DNA of 27,423 nt from Flavobacteriaceae bacterium (GCA_030625995.1 DAOUPU010000009.1:1-27423), one strand, 5' to 3'. Positions 1 to 7,840 are shown, counted from the stretch's first letter. A program made the numbers and translations. The notes: a model not told the origin generated them from the sequence alone.

Positions 1-348
1 ACAATCGTTGAGCAAAATGGAAAACTAAAAATGGTTTTGGGGGCACCAGGAGGTTCAACTATAATCACTTCTGTTTTACAAAATATTCTAAATGTGATCG
101 AATATGATATGGGTATGCAAGAATCAGTGACCAAAGCAAGGTTTCACCATCAGTGGTTACCAGAGGATATAAAATTTGAACCAAAATTCGACACTTTAAA
201 TTTTAAAGAATTGCGACGCAAAGGATATAAGATAGATCAAGGAAATTCTAGAATATTGGGTATTGTTGACGCAATTCTGGTTTTACCTGATGGAAGATTG
301 GAGGGGGGAGCTGATCCCAGAGGTGATGACAAAGCCGTTGGGTTTTAG
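1..348 (+). CDS. ggt: gamma-glutamyltransferase, C-terminal fragment
   Basis: The gene enters from the left edge in frame 1 and ends at TAG 346-348, so only about 115 C-terminal residues are present. They carry hallmarks of the gamma-glutamyltransferase small subunit: APGGSTIIT, corresponding to the GSPGG oxyanion-hole segment, and a C-terminal GGADPRGDDKAVGF block. These enzymes hydrolyse or transfer the gamma-glutamyl group of glutathione and related peptides, usually in the periplasm after autocleavage. The catalytic Thr and the signal peptide would lie outside the window. It precedes a sulfur amino-acid PLP enzyme by 47 nt, with no terminator seen, and may be co-transcribed with it. Confidence 0.93.
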   Translation, partial: TIVEQNGKLKMVLGAPGGSTIITSVLQNILNVIEYDMGMQESVTKARFHHQWLPEDIKFEPKFDTLNFKELRRKGYKIDQGNSRILGIVDAILVLPDGRLEGGADPRGDDKAVGF

Positions 349-395
349 AGACTTCTTATAATTTGAGTCTGATAAATATTATCTACTTTTATACA

Positions 396-1541
396 ATGAA
401 AAATAAAGGTCAACATACAGTTTGTCTACATGATGGAGAAATAAAGGACACTCAATTTGGAGGAGCTGTTTCTCCAATTTTTATGGCGAGTTCATATGCC
501 TATCTGGATACTGAAGTTGTAAGGTATCCACGGATGTTTAATACACCAAATCAAGAAGTTATAGCTAACAAAGTTGCAGCTTTGGAACATGCAGAAGCAG
601 GATTGCCATTTGCTTCAGGTATGGCCGCCATAAGCACTACCTTATTGGCATTTTTAAATGCCGGAGACCATATTGTATTTCAGAATGAAATTTATGGCGG
701 GACCTTTAGATTCGCGAACGAGGAGTTGCCAAAACTAGGGGTAAACTACTCATTTACAGAGGGTGTAGATGCATTTGATTTTGAGAATAAAATAACAAAT
801 GAAACAAAAATTTTATATATTGAGACCCCATCAAATCCACTCTTGACCATTACGGATATTGAGACTATCGCGAATCTCGCTAAAAAGCACAATTTAATTT
901 CAATAATTGATAATACCTTTGCGTCGCCCATCAATCAGACGCCTCTGGATCTTGGAATAGATATAAGTATTCATAGTGCCACTAAATATTTAGGAGGTCA
1001 CAGCGATATGTTGGCCGGAGTTGTTGTGGGAAAGAAAGAACTCATTAAAAAAATATTTAATAAAGGAAAGAATTTAGGTGGAAATTTAAGTGAATTCATG
1101 TGTTATCTATTGGAAAGAAGCATCAAAACATTAGGATTAAGGGTTGAAAAGCACAATGAGAATGCGCAACTCGTCGCCGAATTTTTGGAAGCGCATCCAG
1201 CGGTTAAAAAGGTTTACTATCCGGGCTTAACAAGTCATCCAAATCACGATATAGCCAAAAATCAGATGTCGGGTTTTGGAGGAATGCTGTCTTTTGAATT
1301 GAATTCTGAAATTGATGTTAAAGAATTCCAAAGAAGACTAAGAATGATAAAACCATCTATGAGTTTAGCTGGTGTTGAAAGCACCATTTTGATGCCAACA
1401 TTAACTTCTCACATGTCACTAAATGAAGAAGAAAAGAAAAAACAAGGAATATCTGATAGTTTATTGAGATTATCTGTTGGTATTGAAAATATTGAGGACA
1501 TAATTGGCGATATATCGCTAGCTTTAAAAAATAATATTTGA
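396..1541 (+). CDS. trans-sulfuration family PLP enzyme (cystathionine gamma-synthase/lyase type)
   Basis: This 381-residue protein belongs to the Cys/Met metabolism PLP-dependent family (fold type I). Visible landmarks are FASGMAA (about 72-78, phosphate-binding turn), an NEIYGGTF segment (about 97-104), the ETPSNP motif (about 143-148), IDNTFASP (171-178) and SATKYLGGH with the Schiff-base Lys197. Position 102 is Gly where methionine gamma-lyases usually have Cys, which argues against a classic methionine gamma-lyase. Cystathionine gamma-synthase, cystathionine lyase or O-acetylhomoserine sulfhydrylase remain possible. I chose ATG 396; an in-frame TTG at 363 would add 11 residues without homology. 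The stop is one base from the bshB1 start, so the two are almost certainly translationally coupled. Confidence 0.9.
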   Translation: MKNKGQHTVCLHDGEIKDTQFGGAVSPIFMASSYAYLDTEVVRYPRMFNTPNQEVIANKVAALEHAEAGLPFASGMAAISTTLLAFLNAGDHIVFQNEIYGGTFRFANEELPKLGVNYSFTEGVDAFDFENKITNETKILYIETPSNPLLTITDIETIANLAKKHNLISIIDNTFASPINQTPLDLGIDISIHSATKYLGGHSDMLAGVVVGKKELIKKIFNKGKNLGGNLSEFMCYLLERSIKTLGLRVEKHNENAQLVAEFLEAHPAVKKVYYPGLTSHPNHDIAKNQMSGFGGMLSFELNSEIDVKEFQRRLRMIKPSMSLAGVESTILMPTLTSHMSLNEEEKKKQGISDSLLRLSVGIENIEDIIGDISLALKNNI

Positions 1542-1542
1542 T

Positions 1543-2262
1543 ATGTTAAAATTGGACATACTTGCTATAGGAGCACATCCGGACGATGTTGAACTCGGTT
1601 GTGGAGCAACTATAGCTAAGGAAATTTCACTAGGGAAGAAGGTAGGAATTCTTGACTTAACCAGGGGAGAGCTGGGTACACGTGGATCGGCTGATATCCG
1701 GGATGTTGAAGCACAAGAAGCTGCGAAAATTTTAGGTGTGTCGATAAGAGAAAACTTGGCTTTTGCAGATGGGTTTTTTATGAACGACAAATATCATCAG
1801 ATGGAGATTGTTAAGATACTCAGAAAATATAGACCGGAGATTGTATTATGTAATGCTATAGAGGATAGACATATTGATCATTCCAGAGGAAGTAAATTGG
1901 TTACCGATGCCTGCTTTTTATCTGGTTTAAGAAAGGTAGAAACGACTTATGATAAGGATCATCAGGAGGTCTGGAGGCCAAAGCAGGTTTATCATTATAT
2001 TCAATGGCAAAACCTTGAACCTGATTTTGTTGTTTCAGTTGAAGGGTTTATTGACAGAAAAATTGAGGCTGTAAAAGCTTATAGTTCCCAATTTTATGAT
2101 CCTAAGAGCAGAGAACCTATCTCTCCAATCTCGTCTAAAAATTTTATTGAAAGTGTTAGCTACAGGGCGCAGGATTTAGGCAGGCTCATTGGCGTTGAGT
2201 TTGCTGAAGGGTTTAATGTAGAACGTTATGTGGCAGTTGAATCATTGGATAATTTAATTTAA
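1543..2262 (+). CDS. bshB1: bacillithiol biosynthesis deacetylase BshB1
   Basis: This 239-residue zinc-dependent LmbE/PIG-L family deacetylase removes the acetyl group from GlcNAc-malate to give GlcN-malate, the second step of bacillithiol synthesis. The zinc and catalytic motifs are AHPDD (His12, Asp14, Asp15) and RHIDH (His110, Asp112, His113). The block DLTRGELGTRGSADIRD, which I associate with the BshB1 subgroup rather than generic LmbE proteins, is also present. The start lies one base after the preceding PLP-enzyme gene, implying an operon. The other bacillithiol genes (bshA, bshC) are not in this window. The length is normal for the family and no defects are visible. Confidence 0.93.
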   Translation: MLKLDILAIGAHPDDVELGCGATIAKEISLGKKVGILDLTRGELGTRGSADIRDVEAQEAAKILGVSIRENLAFADGFFMNDKYHQMEIVKILRKYRPEIVLCNAIEDRHIDHSRGSKLVTDACFLSGLRKVETTYDKDHQEVWRPKQVYHYIQWQNLEPDFVVSVEGFIDRKIEAVKAYSSQFYDPKSREPISPISSKNFIESVSYRAQDLGRLIGVEFAEGFNVERYVAVESLDNLI

Positions 2263-2269
2263 AAAAAGG

Positions 2270-2300
2270 TTTGTAAGAAAACATAAATTAGTTAAATTTG
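2270..2300 (+). promoter_or_regulatory. Bacteroidota-type promoter of tRNA-His
   Basis: TTTG at 2270-2273 and TAAATTTG at 2293-2300 are separated by 19 nt. This matches the known Bacteroidota -33 TTTG / -7 TAnnTTTG consensus exactly. The predicted start is near 2306-2308, about 33 nt before the mature tRNA, leaving a short 5' leader to be trimmed. Confidence 0.75.
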
Positions 2301-2340
2301 CAGCCGCAATTAGCGCATGAACTTTGTGTTAATGCAAATG

Positions 2341-2414
2341 GTGGTTGTAGCTCAGTTGGTTAGAGCATCGGTTTGTGGTACCGAGGGTCGCCGGTTCGAA
2401 TCCGGTCTTCCACC
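2341..2414 (+). tRNA. tRNA-His (GTG anticodon)
   Basis: A full cloverleaf can be drawn. The D-arm follows TA at 8-9, the anticodon stem is 2368-2372/2380-2384, the anticodon GTG is at 2375-2377, and the T-arm is 2390-2394/2402-2406 around TTCGAAT. G at 2340 can act as the extra G-1 of tRNA-His opposite the discriminator C at 2414, which supports the identity. CCA is not encoded (the next bases are CAG). The acceptor stem GTGGTTG/CTTCCAC has two adjacent T-T oppositions (positions 5-68 and 6-67), which is unusual. It is a single gene with its own promoter and terminator. Confidence 0.95.
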
Positions 2415-2420
2415 CAGCAG

Positions 2421-2452
2421 AAAACGTTCATAATATTTTGAGCGTTTTTTTT
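2421..2452 (+). terminator. intrinsic terminator after tRNA-His
   Basis: The arm AAAACGTTCA (2421-2430) pairs with TGAGCGTTTT (2439-2448) with one G-T wobble. The loop is 8 nt and a run of T extends to 2452. It lies 7 nt after the tRNA 3' end. Confidence 0.85.
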
Positions 2453-2531
2453 ATATTAAATGATCCGTAAAACTTTATGTTTTTATTAAGATTAAATTGA
2501 ATATTTTTGAAAATTGATAATGATAAGTATT

Positions 2532-3230
2532 ATGAAAAATAATTTGTTGGTAATAATTGCCCTGATGTTCTTTTATGTTGGAACATCTCAAAACGATAAG
2601 AGTGAAGCTATTAGAATTGAGAAAGAAGTACTCAATAGCGCAAGAAGTATTGGGGATCCTGCCGTTGCTGTCAATAGTCTATTTAGACTTATTGCGTTAG
2701 AAGGAGCAAATAGTACTTATAAAGATACTTTGGCATATATTTACTTTACAGGAAGAAAATATGGTCCGGCCTTTATGATGACAACTCAAGTTCTTGAAAG
2801 AGAGCCTGACCATCTGGAGATGTTGGAAATGAATGCGGTTTCCCTGGATGCTCTCGGAGCATTTGAAAAGTCAGCTGAGGTTTATGAAAAGTTATTAGAA
2901 AAAACTAAGGGTAATTTTTACGGATATACTTTATCCAATCTTTATTATAAAATGAAAAAATATGAGGAAGCATATACAGTTATTAAAAATGTAGAAACTC
3001 TTAATGATGAAGGTAAATATAAAGTTACTTTTTCGATCAATCAAAACCATACTCAACAGGTTGAACTAATCGCTGCCATTCCATATTTAAAAGGATTAAT
3101 TGAAATTCAATTAAAAAATAATGCAGCAGCGAAATTAAGTTTTGAAAAGGCTGTTAAAATTCAGCCGGATTTTGTATTAGCGCAAGAAAATTTGGAGGCA
3201 GTAGAGAAATTTACTCAGGCTGAAGAATAA
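2532..3230 (+). CDS. secreted TPR-repeat protein of unknown function
   Basis: This is a 232-residue protein with a Sec signal peptide (MKNN, then hydrophobic LLVIIALMFFYVG, with cleavage likely near GTSQ) followed by tetratricopeptide-like helices. TPR-type spacing is clear at YGPAFMMTTQVLEREPDH, SAEVYEKLLEKTKGNFYG and AKLSFEKAVKIQPDFVLA. It is probably a periplasmic scaffold; no catalytic motif is visible. I chose ATG 2532 because it begins the signal peptide directly; a TTG at 2514 would add six residues. It stands alone between the tRNA-His terminator and the convergent uvrA gene, whose stop is only 19 nt away, and no terminator hairpin is obvious in that gap. Its partner or substrate cannot be inferred from context. 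Confidence 0.85.
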   Translation: MKNNLLVIIALMFFYVGTSQNDKSEAIRIEKEVLNSARSIGDPAVAVNSLFRLIALEGANSTYKDTLAYIYFTGRKYGPAFMMTTQVLEREPDHLEMLEMNAVSLDALGAFEKSAEVYEKLLEKTKGNFYGYTLSNLYYKMKKYEEAYTVIKNVETLNDEGKYKVTFSINQNHTQQVELIAAIPYLKGLIEIQLKNNAAAKLSFEKAVKIQPDFVLAQENLEAVEKFTQAEE

Positions 3231-3249
3231 TTTTTCTAGATATTATTGA

Positions 3250-6021
3250 TCATAAAAGCTTATGCCGTAGATATTTGGCGGTGTAGGAAGTTTTACTTTT
3301 GATCAATTCCTCAGGAGTGCCGCATGCAATTATGTCGCCTCCTTTAATACCACCTTCCATGCCCAGATCAATGATATGATCGGCACATTTAATTAGTTCT
3401 AAATTGTGTTCAATTACAATAATGGAATGGCCCTTTTCTATCAAAGCGTCAAAAGAAGCCAATAATTTTTTAATATCATGAAAATGCAGTCCAGTTGTAG
3501 GCTCGTCAAAAATAAATAATGTTTTGTCGCTAGTTGAACCCTTGACCAAAAAGGAAGCAAGCTTGATACGTTGTGCCTCACCACCTGAAAGGGTAGAGGA
3601 TGGTTGCCCCAAATGCACATATCCCAATCCTACATCTTGTAGTGGTTTTAGTCTGTTCACAATTTTAATTTGGTCATTCTTCTTGAAGAATAAAATTGCC
3701 TCATCAACTGTTGTTTCTAAGATGTCATGAATAGATTTTCCATCAAACTCAACTTCTAAAACTTCTTTTTTAAATCGTTTACCCTTGCATGTTTCACATT
3801 CTAAATGAACATCAGCCATAAATTGCATTTCAATAGTAACATCACCTTCCCCTTTGCAAGATTCGCATCTGCCTCCATCTACATTAAAAGAAAAATGCTT
3901 TGCCTTGAATCCTCTTAATTTTGCTAATTTTTGATTGGTAAATAAAGCTCTGATATCATCATAAGCTTTTATATAGGTAATTGGATTCGATCTGCTCGAT
4001 CTGCCAATTGGGTTTTGATCGATAAATTCAATACTCTTTACAGCATCAATGTCTCCCCTTAATTCTGAAAACTGGCCTGCTTTTTCTCCATAATTATTAA
4101 TTCTTTTCTGTAATGCAGGATAGAGGATATCTCTAATTAGCGTGCTTTTCCCACTGCCGGAGACACCTGTAATAACAGTCAAGGTGTTCAATGGTATTTT
4201 TACAGCAATATTTTTTAAATTATGCTCACGAGCACCTATTATTTCAATGAAACTCGATGAAACTCTTCTCTTTTTTGGAATTTCAATCTTCATCTTTCCA
4301 CTCAAATAATTAGCAGTTAAGGTATTCGATTTTAATATTTGTTCATAATTCCCCTCCGCTACCAATTCACCGCCTAAAATTCCGGCTTCAGGGCCGATAT
4401 CAATAATATAGTCAGCCACTTTCATAATATCCTCATCATGCTCCACAACGATAACAGTGTTACCTAAATTACGTAAATTTTTTAAAACTTTGATAAGTTT
4501 TTCCGTGTCTCTGGAATGTAGACCAATGCTCGGTTCATCTAAAATATACATTGATCCAACCAGACTACTTCCAAGGGACGTTGCTAAATTAATTCGTTGA
4601 CTTTCTCCACCGGACAAAGTATTGGAATTTCTATTTAATGTGAGATAATTTAAACCAACATCTGCCAGAAACTGAAGGCGACTATTAATTTCCTTGAGAA
4701 TTCGTTTAGCAATTTTTTGATCATTTGTGTCAAGAGAGATACTCTTAAAAAAAGTAATTAGATCTCCAATTGGCAGTTCCACCAAATCTGATATGGTTTT
4801 TTGGTTGATCTTCACATAATTAGTTTCTTTTCTTAATCGTTTACCATCACAAGATGTACATTTCGTCTTACCCCGATATCTCGATAACATCACTCTGTAT
4901 TGGATCTTATAGCTTTTTTCCTCTAAATGCTTGAAAAACTTATTCAATCCATGAAAATAATTGTTTCCCTTCCATAGAATTTCTTTTTGTCCAGCAGTTA
5001 ATTCGTAATATGGTTTATGAATTGGGAAATCAAATTTGTATGCATTTAGAATAAGATCTTCTTTATAATCTCTAAAAGATTCAGTTTTCCAAGGTACAAT
5101 GGCATCTTCATAGACTGAAAGGGCGGTATTAGATATCACCAGATCTTCATCAATTCCGATAATATTACCATAGCCTTCACAAATTGGACATGCACCATAA
5201 GGATTATTAAAATTGAATAAATGAACACTAGATTCTAAAAAAAGAATATCATCCAATTCAAATTTATTGCTGAATTCCTGAACGGAATGTTCGTTTAAAT
5301 TTTCAATCAAGCAAGTCCCTTTACCTTCATAAAAGGCAGTTTGAATAGAATCAGATAAACGATTGTAAAAATCTTCATCATTCTGAACAACTACCCGGTC
5401 AACAACCAAGTAAATATTTTTATCGGTGTCAAAATTAAATTCATCTATCCTAATAATAATGTTATCAACTTTTAATCGAGAAAACCCTTGCTGTTTTAGG
5501 ATATTAATTAGTGTTTCCAATTTTTTATCTTTTTCAACTAAGATAGGTGCAAGCAGTAATAATTTAGAGTTGATATCAAATTGTTGTACGTACTTCACAA
5601 CATCATTTACTGTATCTTTTTTAACTTGCTTACCTGATATAGGTGAATAGGTTTTACCTATTCTGGCAAAGAGCAATTTTAAATAATCATATATTTCAGT
5701 GGAAGTACCAACAGTAGATCTGGGATTTGTACTGTTTACTTTCTGCTCTATGGCGATTGCAGGTGAAATTCCCTTTATAGAAGTAACTTTTGGCTTATTA
5801 AGTTTTCCCAAAAATTGACGGGCGTAAGAAGATAAACTTTCAACATATCTCCTTTGCCCTTCCGCATATAAGGTGTCAAAAGCAAGGCTGGATTTTCCAG
5901 ATCCGGACAATCCGGTGATAACAACTAGCTTATTTCTAGGAATTTTTACATCAATATTTTTGAGATTGTGAAGAGCTGCTCCTTCTATGAGTATATTATC
6001 TCTAAAGTCTATATTTTTCAA
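3250..6021 (-). CDS. uvrA: excinuclease ABC subunit A
   Basis: This 923-residue protein is the damage-recognition ATPase of nucleotide excision repair, loading UvrB on lesions. It has two ABC modules: Walker A GLSGSGKSS (37-45) and GVSGSGKST (619-627), signatures LSGGE (469-473 and near the C-terminus), and DEPSIGLH / DEPTTGLH. Zinc-type Cys pairs are C278/C281 with C388/C391, and C719/C722 with C742/C745. The segment 115-245 corresponds to the UvrB-binding domain, so this is not a short UvrA2. In that segment the usual CPxC/H element is replaced by SPISGKQ. The only plausible start is TTG 6021: a stop lies three codons upstream and no Met follows before Walker A. A -7-like TATATTTG lies on the minus strand at 6055-6062. 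Confidence 0.95.
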   Translation of the reverse strand: MKNIDFRDNILIEGAALHNLKNIDVKIPRNKLVVITGLSGSGKSSLAFDTLYAEGQRRYVESLSSYARQFLGKLNKPKVTSIKGISPAIAIEQKVNSTNPRSTVGTSTEIYDYLKLLFARIGKTYSPISGKQVKKDTVNDVVKYVQQFDINSKLLLLAPILVEKDKKLETLINILKQQGFSRLKVDNIIIRIDEFNFDTDKNIYLVVDRVVVQNDEDFYNRLSDSIQTAFYEGKGTCLIENLNEHSVQEFSNKFELDDILFLESSVHLFNFNNPYGACPICEGYGNIIGIDEDLVISNTALSVYEDAIVPWKTESFRDYKEDLILNAYKFDFPIHKPYYELTAGQKEILWKGNNYFHGLNKFFKHLEEKSYKIQYRVMLSRYRGKTKCTSCDGKRLRKETNYVKINQKTISDLVELPIGDLITFFKSISLDTNDQKIAKRILKEINSRLQFLADVGLNYLTLNRNSNTLSGGESQRINLATSLGSSLVGSMYILDEPSIGLHSRDTEKLIKVLKNLRNLGNTVIVVEHDEDIMKVADYIIDIGPEAGILGGELVAEGNYEQILKSNTLTANYLSGKMKIEIPKKRRVSSSFIEIIGAREHNLKNIAVKIPLNTLTVITGVSGSGKSTLIRDILYPALQKRINNYGEKAGQFSELRGDIDAVKSIEFIDQNPIGRSSRSNPITYIKAYDDIRALFTNQKLAKLRGFKAKHFSFNVDGGRCESCKGEGDVTIEMQFMADVHLECETCKGKRFKKEVLEVEFDGKSIHDILETTVDEAILFFKKNDQIKIVNRLKPLQDVGLGYVHLGQPSSTLSGGEAQRIKLASFLVKGSTSDKTLFIFDEPTTGLHFHDIKKLLASFDALIEKGHSIIVIEHNLELIKCADHIIDLGMEGGIKGGDIIACGTPEELIKSKTSYTAKYLRHKLL

Positions 6022-6127
6022 TACTTCTCAATGATTTTTAAAGTTAATGTTTTACAAATATAAGTACTATATTTGGTAGATTATAAATTAAAAAAAAGAA
6101 TAAAAAATAAAATAAAATAGAAAAATA

Positions 6128-6160
6128 TTTGTTTTATAAATAATTTTGTCTTTATATTTG
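6128..6160 (+). promoter_or_regulatory. Bacteroidota-type promoter of the ECF sigma gene
   Basis: TTTG at 6128-6131 and TATATTTG at 6153-6160 are separated by 21 nt, within the accepted spacing. Transcription would begin near 6167, giving an unusually long leader of about 135 nt before the sigma-factor ATG. Confidence 0.7.
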
Positions 6161-6164
6161 TCCC

Positions 6165-6303
6165 GAGACTAAAAGAAGAAATGAGCTAGTCTCCCCTAAA
6201 TAATTATTAATTAAATTTTTGCTTATAGTATAGTTCTACTTTTTCATAACAATAATAACAGAGGCTAAATAGTAATAATAGCTTCGAATAAAAAAGGGGA
6301 ATT
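6165..6303 (+). promoter_or_regulatory. structured 5' leader of the ECF sigma gene
   Basis: GAGACTA (6165-6171) can pair with TAGTCTC (6187-6193), forming a hairpin at the expected transcript start. TCCCCT (6192-6197) is the exact complement of AGGGGA (6295-6300), the purine-rich ribosome-binding region just before ATG 6304. The two pairings overlap at 6192-6193, so they would compete. This could be translational control, but six base pairs at about 100 nt distance may be chance. Confidence 0.3.
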
Positions 6304-6888
6304 ATGCATACACAAAAATTAGACGATAGCGTCTTAGTTAGTAATTACATCGATGGTAACGAAAGGGCTTTAGAGATCCTTATACTACGCCACAAACAAA
6401 GAATTTACAGTTTTATTTATTCGAAAGTACAAGATCGAGATGTTTCTGATGATATCTTTCAAGATACTTTTATTAAAGTTATAAACACCTTAAAATTAGG
6501 TAAATATAACGAGGAAGGCAAATTTTTACCTTGGATAATGAGAATTGCTCATAATCTTATAATAGACTTCTTTAGAAAAGGAAACAGAATGCCTACTTTC
6601 CAAAATACTGATGAGTTTGATATTTTTTCAGTTCTGGGAGATAATACCCTAAGTGCGGAAAATCAAATTATTCAATCTCAGATTTATGCTGATGTAAGAA
6701 AATTGGTTGAAGAACTTCCAGAAGATCAAAGAGAGGTTTTAATGATGCGTATTTTTAAAGACATGAGTTTTAAAGAAATTTCTGAACAGACGTCAGTTAG
6801 TATTAATACAGCATTGGGAAGAATGAGGTATGCATTGATTAACTTAAGAAAAATGATAGAAAAGAATAACATCATTTTAACCAATTAA
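6304..6888 (+). CDS. ECF-type RNA polymerase sigma-70 factor
   Basis: This 194-residue protein has the two-domain ECF layout. Region 2 covers about 15-95 (ALEILILRHKQRIYSFIY, then SDDIFQDTFIKV, then LPWIMRIAHNLIIDFFRK). Region 4 is near 130-185, with the helix-turn-helix SFKEISEQTSVSINTALGRM. It directs core RNA polymerase to a specific promoter set. No anti-sigma gene, TonB receptor or FecR-like gene is adjacent, so it is not a typical iron- or glycan-sensing cassette. It has its own consensus promoter and long leader. A 46-aa ORF lies 85 nt downstream on the same strand and may share the transcript. The ATG at 6304 has a GGGGA-type purine tract 4 nt upstream. Confidence 0.93.
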   Translation: MHTQKLDDSVLVSNYIDGNERALEILILRHKQRIYSFIYSKVQDRDVSDDIFQDTFIKVINTLKLGKYNEEGKFLPWIMRIAHNLIIDFFRKGNRMPTFQNTDEFDIFSVLGDNTLSAENQIIQSQIYADVRKLVEELPEDQREVLMMRIFKDMSFKEISEQTSVSINTALGRMRYALINLRKMIEKNNIILTN

Positions 6889-6973
6889 GAAAAAATAATC
6901 TTTTTTTAATCTTTCTACAATAAATAAAAGATTTTATCGTTATCTATTTAAACCCTAACTAATAAATAGATTT

Positions 6974-7114
6974 ATGGCAAAACTTTACACTGAAAGATTT
7001 TTCAAGGAAAAATTAGACCCCAAAACAGAAACAATATCTTTTTTGTTAAACTATTCAAAATCGATAAAGGTGGTCAACCAAAAAAAGAACAGCTTAATGT
7101 TTCATTTGAATTAA
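6974..7114 (+). CDS. small conserved-looking ORF, 46 aa, unknown function
   Basis: ATG 6974 to TAA 7114 encodes 46 residues, starting MAKLYTERFF and containing ETISFLLNYSKSIKVV, rich in Lys and Ser. It sits between the ECF sigma gene and a strong terminator, in the same direction, so a transcript would naturally include it. The E-x-I-x-F-L-L-x-Y-S-K-S pattern resembles short proteins I recall near sigma genes in flavobacteria, but I cannot verify that. A run of seven A just after codon 35 would let a one-base slip read a different C-terminus, so a frameshift is possible. No signal peptide or membrane segment is visible. Function unknown. Confidence 0.5.
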   Translation: MAKLYTERFFKEKLDPKTETISFLLNYSKSIKVVNQKKNSLMFHLN

Positions 7115-7120
7115 TTAAAA

Positions 7121-7153
7121 AAAAAGCTCTCAATTTAATTGAGAGCTTTTTTA
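7121..7153. terminator. bidirectional intrinsic terminator between sigma/ORF46 and nth
   Basis: A perfect 13-bp stem, AAAAAGCTCTCAA (7121-7133) with TTGAGAGCTTTTT (7139-7151), has a 5-nt loop. A-runs on the left and T-runs on the right give a U-tract in either direction. It serves the convergent sigma/ORF46 unit and nth. Confidence 0.9.
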
Positions 7154-7163
7154 TTGGAATAGA

Positions 7164-7805
7164 TTATACTTTAGAAATCAGGCTTTTCCTGCCAATAGTA
7201 CGAGTGATAATATCTTTTCCCAAACTCCAACCACGTGCCGGTGAATATTCTCTTCCGTAATAAATAATCTGAAGATGCAATTTATTCCACAGATCTTCTG
7301 GGAATAGTCTCTTTGCATCCTTTTCAGTTTGTACTACATTCTTACCAGAACTTAGATTCCATCGATACATTAATCGATGAATGTGTGTGTCAACAGGAAA
7401 TGCAGGTACATTAAAAGCCTGACTCATGACAACAGAAGCTGTTTTGTGACCAACAGCGGGCAATTCCTCCAGATATTCAAAACTCTGTGGTACCATTCCG
7501 TTGTGCTTGTCAATAAGTATTTTTGACAATCCATAAATACCTTTGGATTTCATTGGAGACAGACCAACGGGTTTAATGATCTCTTTAATTTCTTCAACAG
7601 ATAGTTTTATCATGTCATATGGGTTATCTGCTTTAGCAAATAGTATTGGAGTTATTAAATTCACCCTTGCGTCTGTACTCTGAGCAGAAAGTAATACCGA
7701 AATTAATAGGGTATAAGGGTCTTTATGCGCTAATGGAATAGGTGGATTTGGGTATAATTTATTCAACGTATCAATTACAAACTTTACTTTTGCTTTCTTA
7801 TTCAT
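7164..7805 (-). CDS. nth: endonuclease III-like DNA glycosylase lacking the [4Fe-4S] cluster
   Basis: This 213-residue HhH-GPD base-excision repair glycosylase/AP lyase removes oxidised pyrimidines. The helix-hairpin-helix LPAVGHKTASVV carries catalytic Lys121, and VDTHIHR carries catalytic Asp139, matching E. coli Lys120 and Asp138. The C-terminal C-x6-C-x2-C-x5-C cluster loop of E. coli Nth is replaced by YYGREYSPARGWSLGKDIIT, and the protein has no cysteine at all. The catalytic domain is otherwise complete and the length is normal, so this looks like a cluster-less but functional variant, not a pseudogene. Start is ATG 7805. It is divergent from bcp with 35 nt between starts, so bcp's -33 element lies inside its 5' end. 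Confidence 0.9.
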   Translation of the reverse strand: MNKKAKVKFVIDTLNKLYPNPPIPLAHKDPYTLLISVLLSAQSTDARVNLITPILFAKADNPYDMIKLSVEEIKEIIKPVGLSPMKSKGIYGLSKILIDKHNGMVPQSFEYLEELPAVGHKTASVVMSQAFNVPAFPVDTHIHRLMYRWNLSSGKNVVQTEKDAKRLFPEDLWNKLHLQIIYYGREYSPARGWSLGKDIITRTIGRKSLISKV

Positions 7806-7821
7806 ATTTTGAGTAATTTTG
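7789..7821 (+). promoter_or_regulatory. Bacteroidota-type promoter of bcp
   Basis: TTTG at 7789-7792 and TAATTTTG at 7814-7821 are separated by 21 nt. The predicted transcript starts near 7828, about 13 nt before the bcp ATG. The -33 element overlaps the first codons of the divergent nth gene. Confidence 0.7.
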
Positions 7822-7840
7822 GAATATAAAAATACGAATT

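Noticed and set aside
363..395. TTG 363 as the start of the trans-sulfuration enzyme
   Set aside because: It adds MSLINIIYFYT, which matches neither a signal peptide nor the family; ATG 396 gives the usual N-terminus.
7040..7140. Frameshifted longer version of the 46-aa ORF reading past the A7 run
   Set aside because: The alternative frame runs straight into the terminator stem, which would be an odd C-terminus; the unshifted frame stops cleanly before it.
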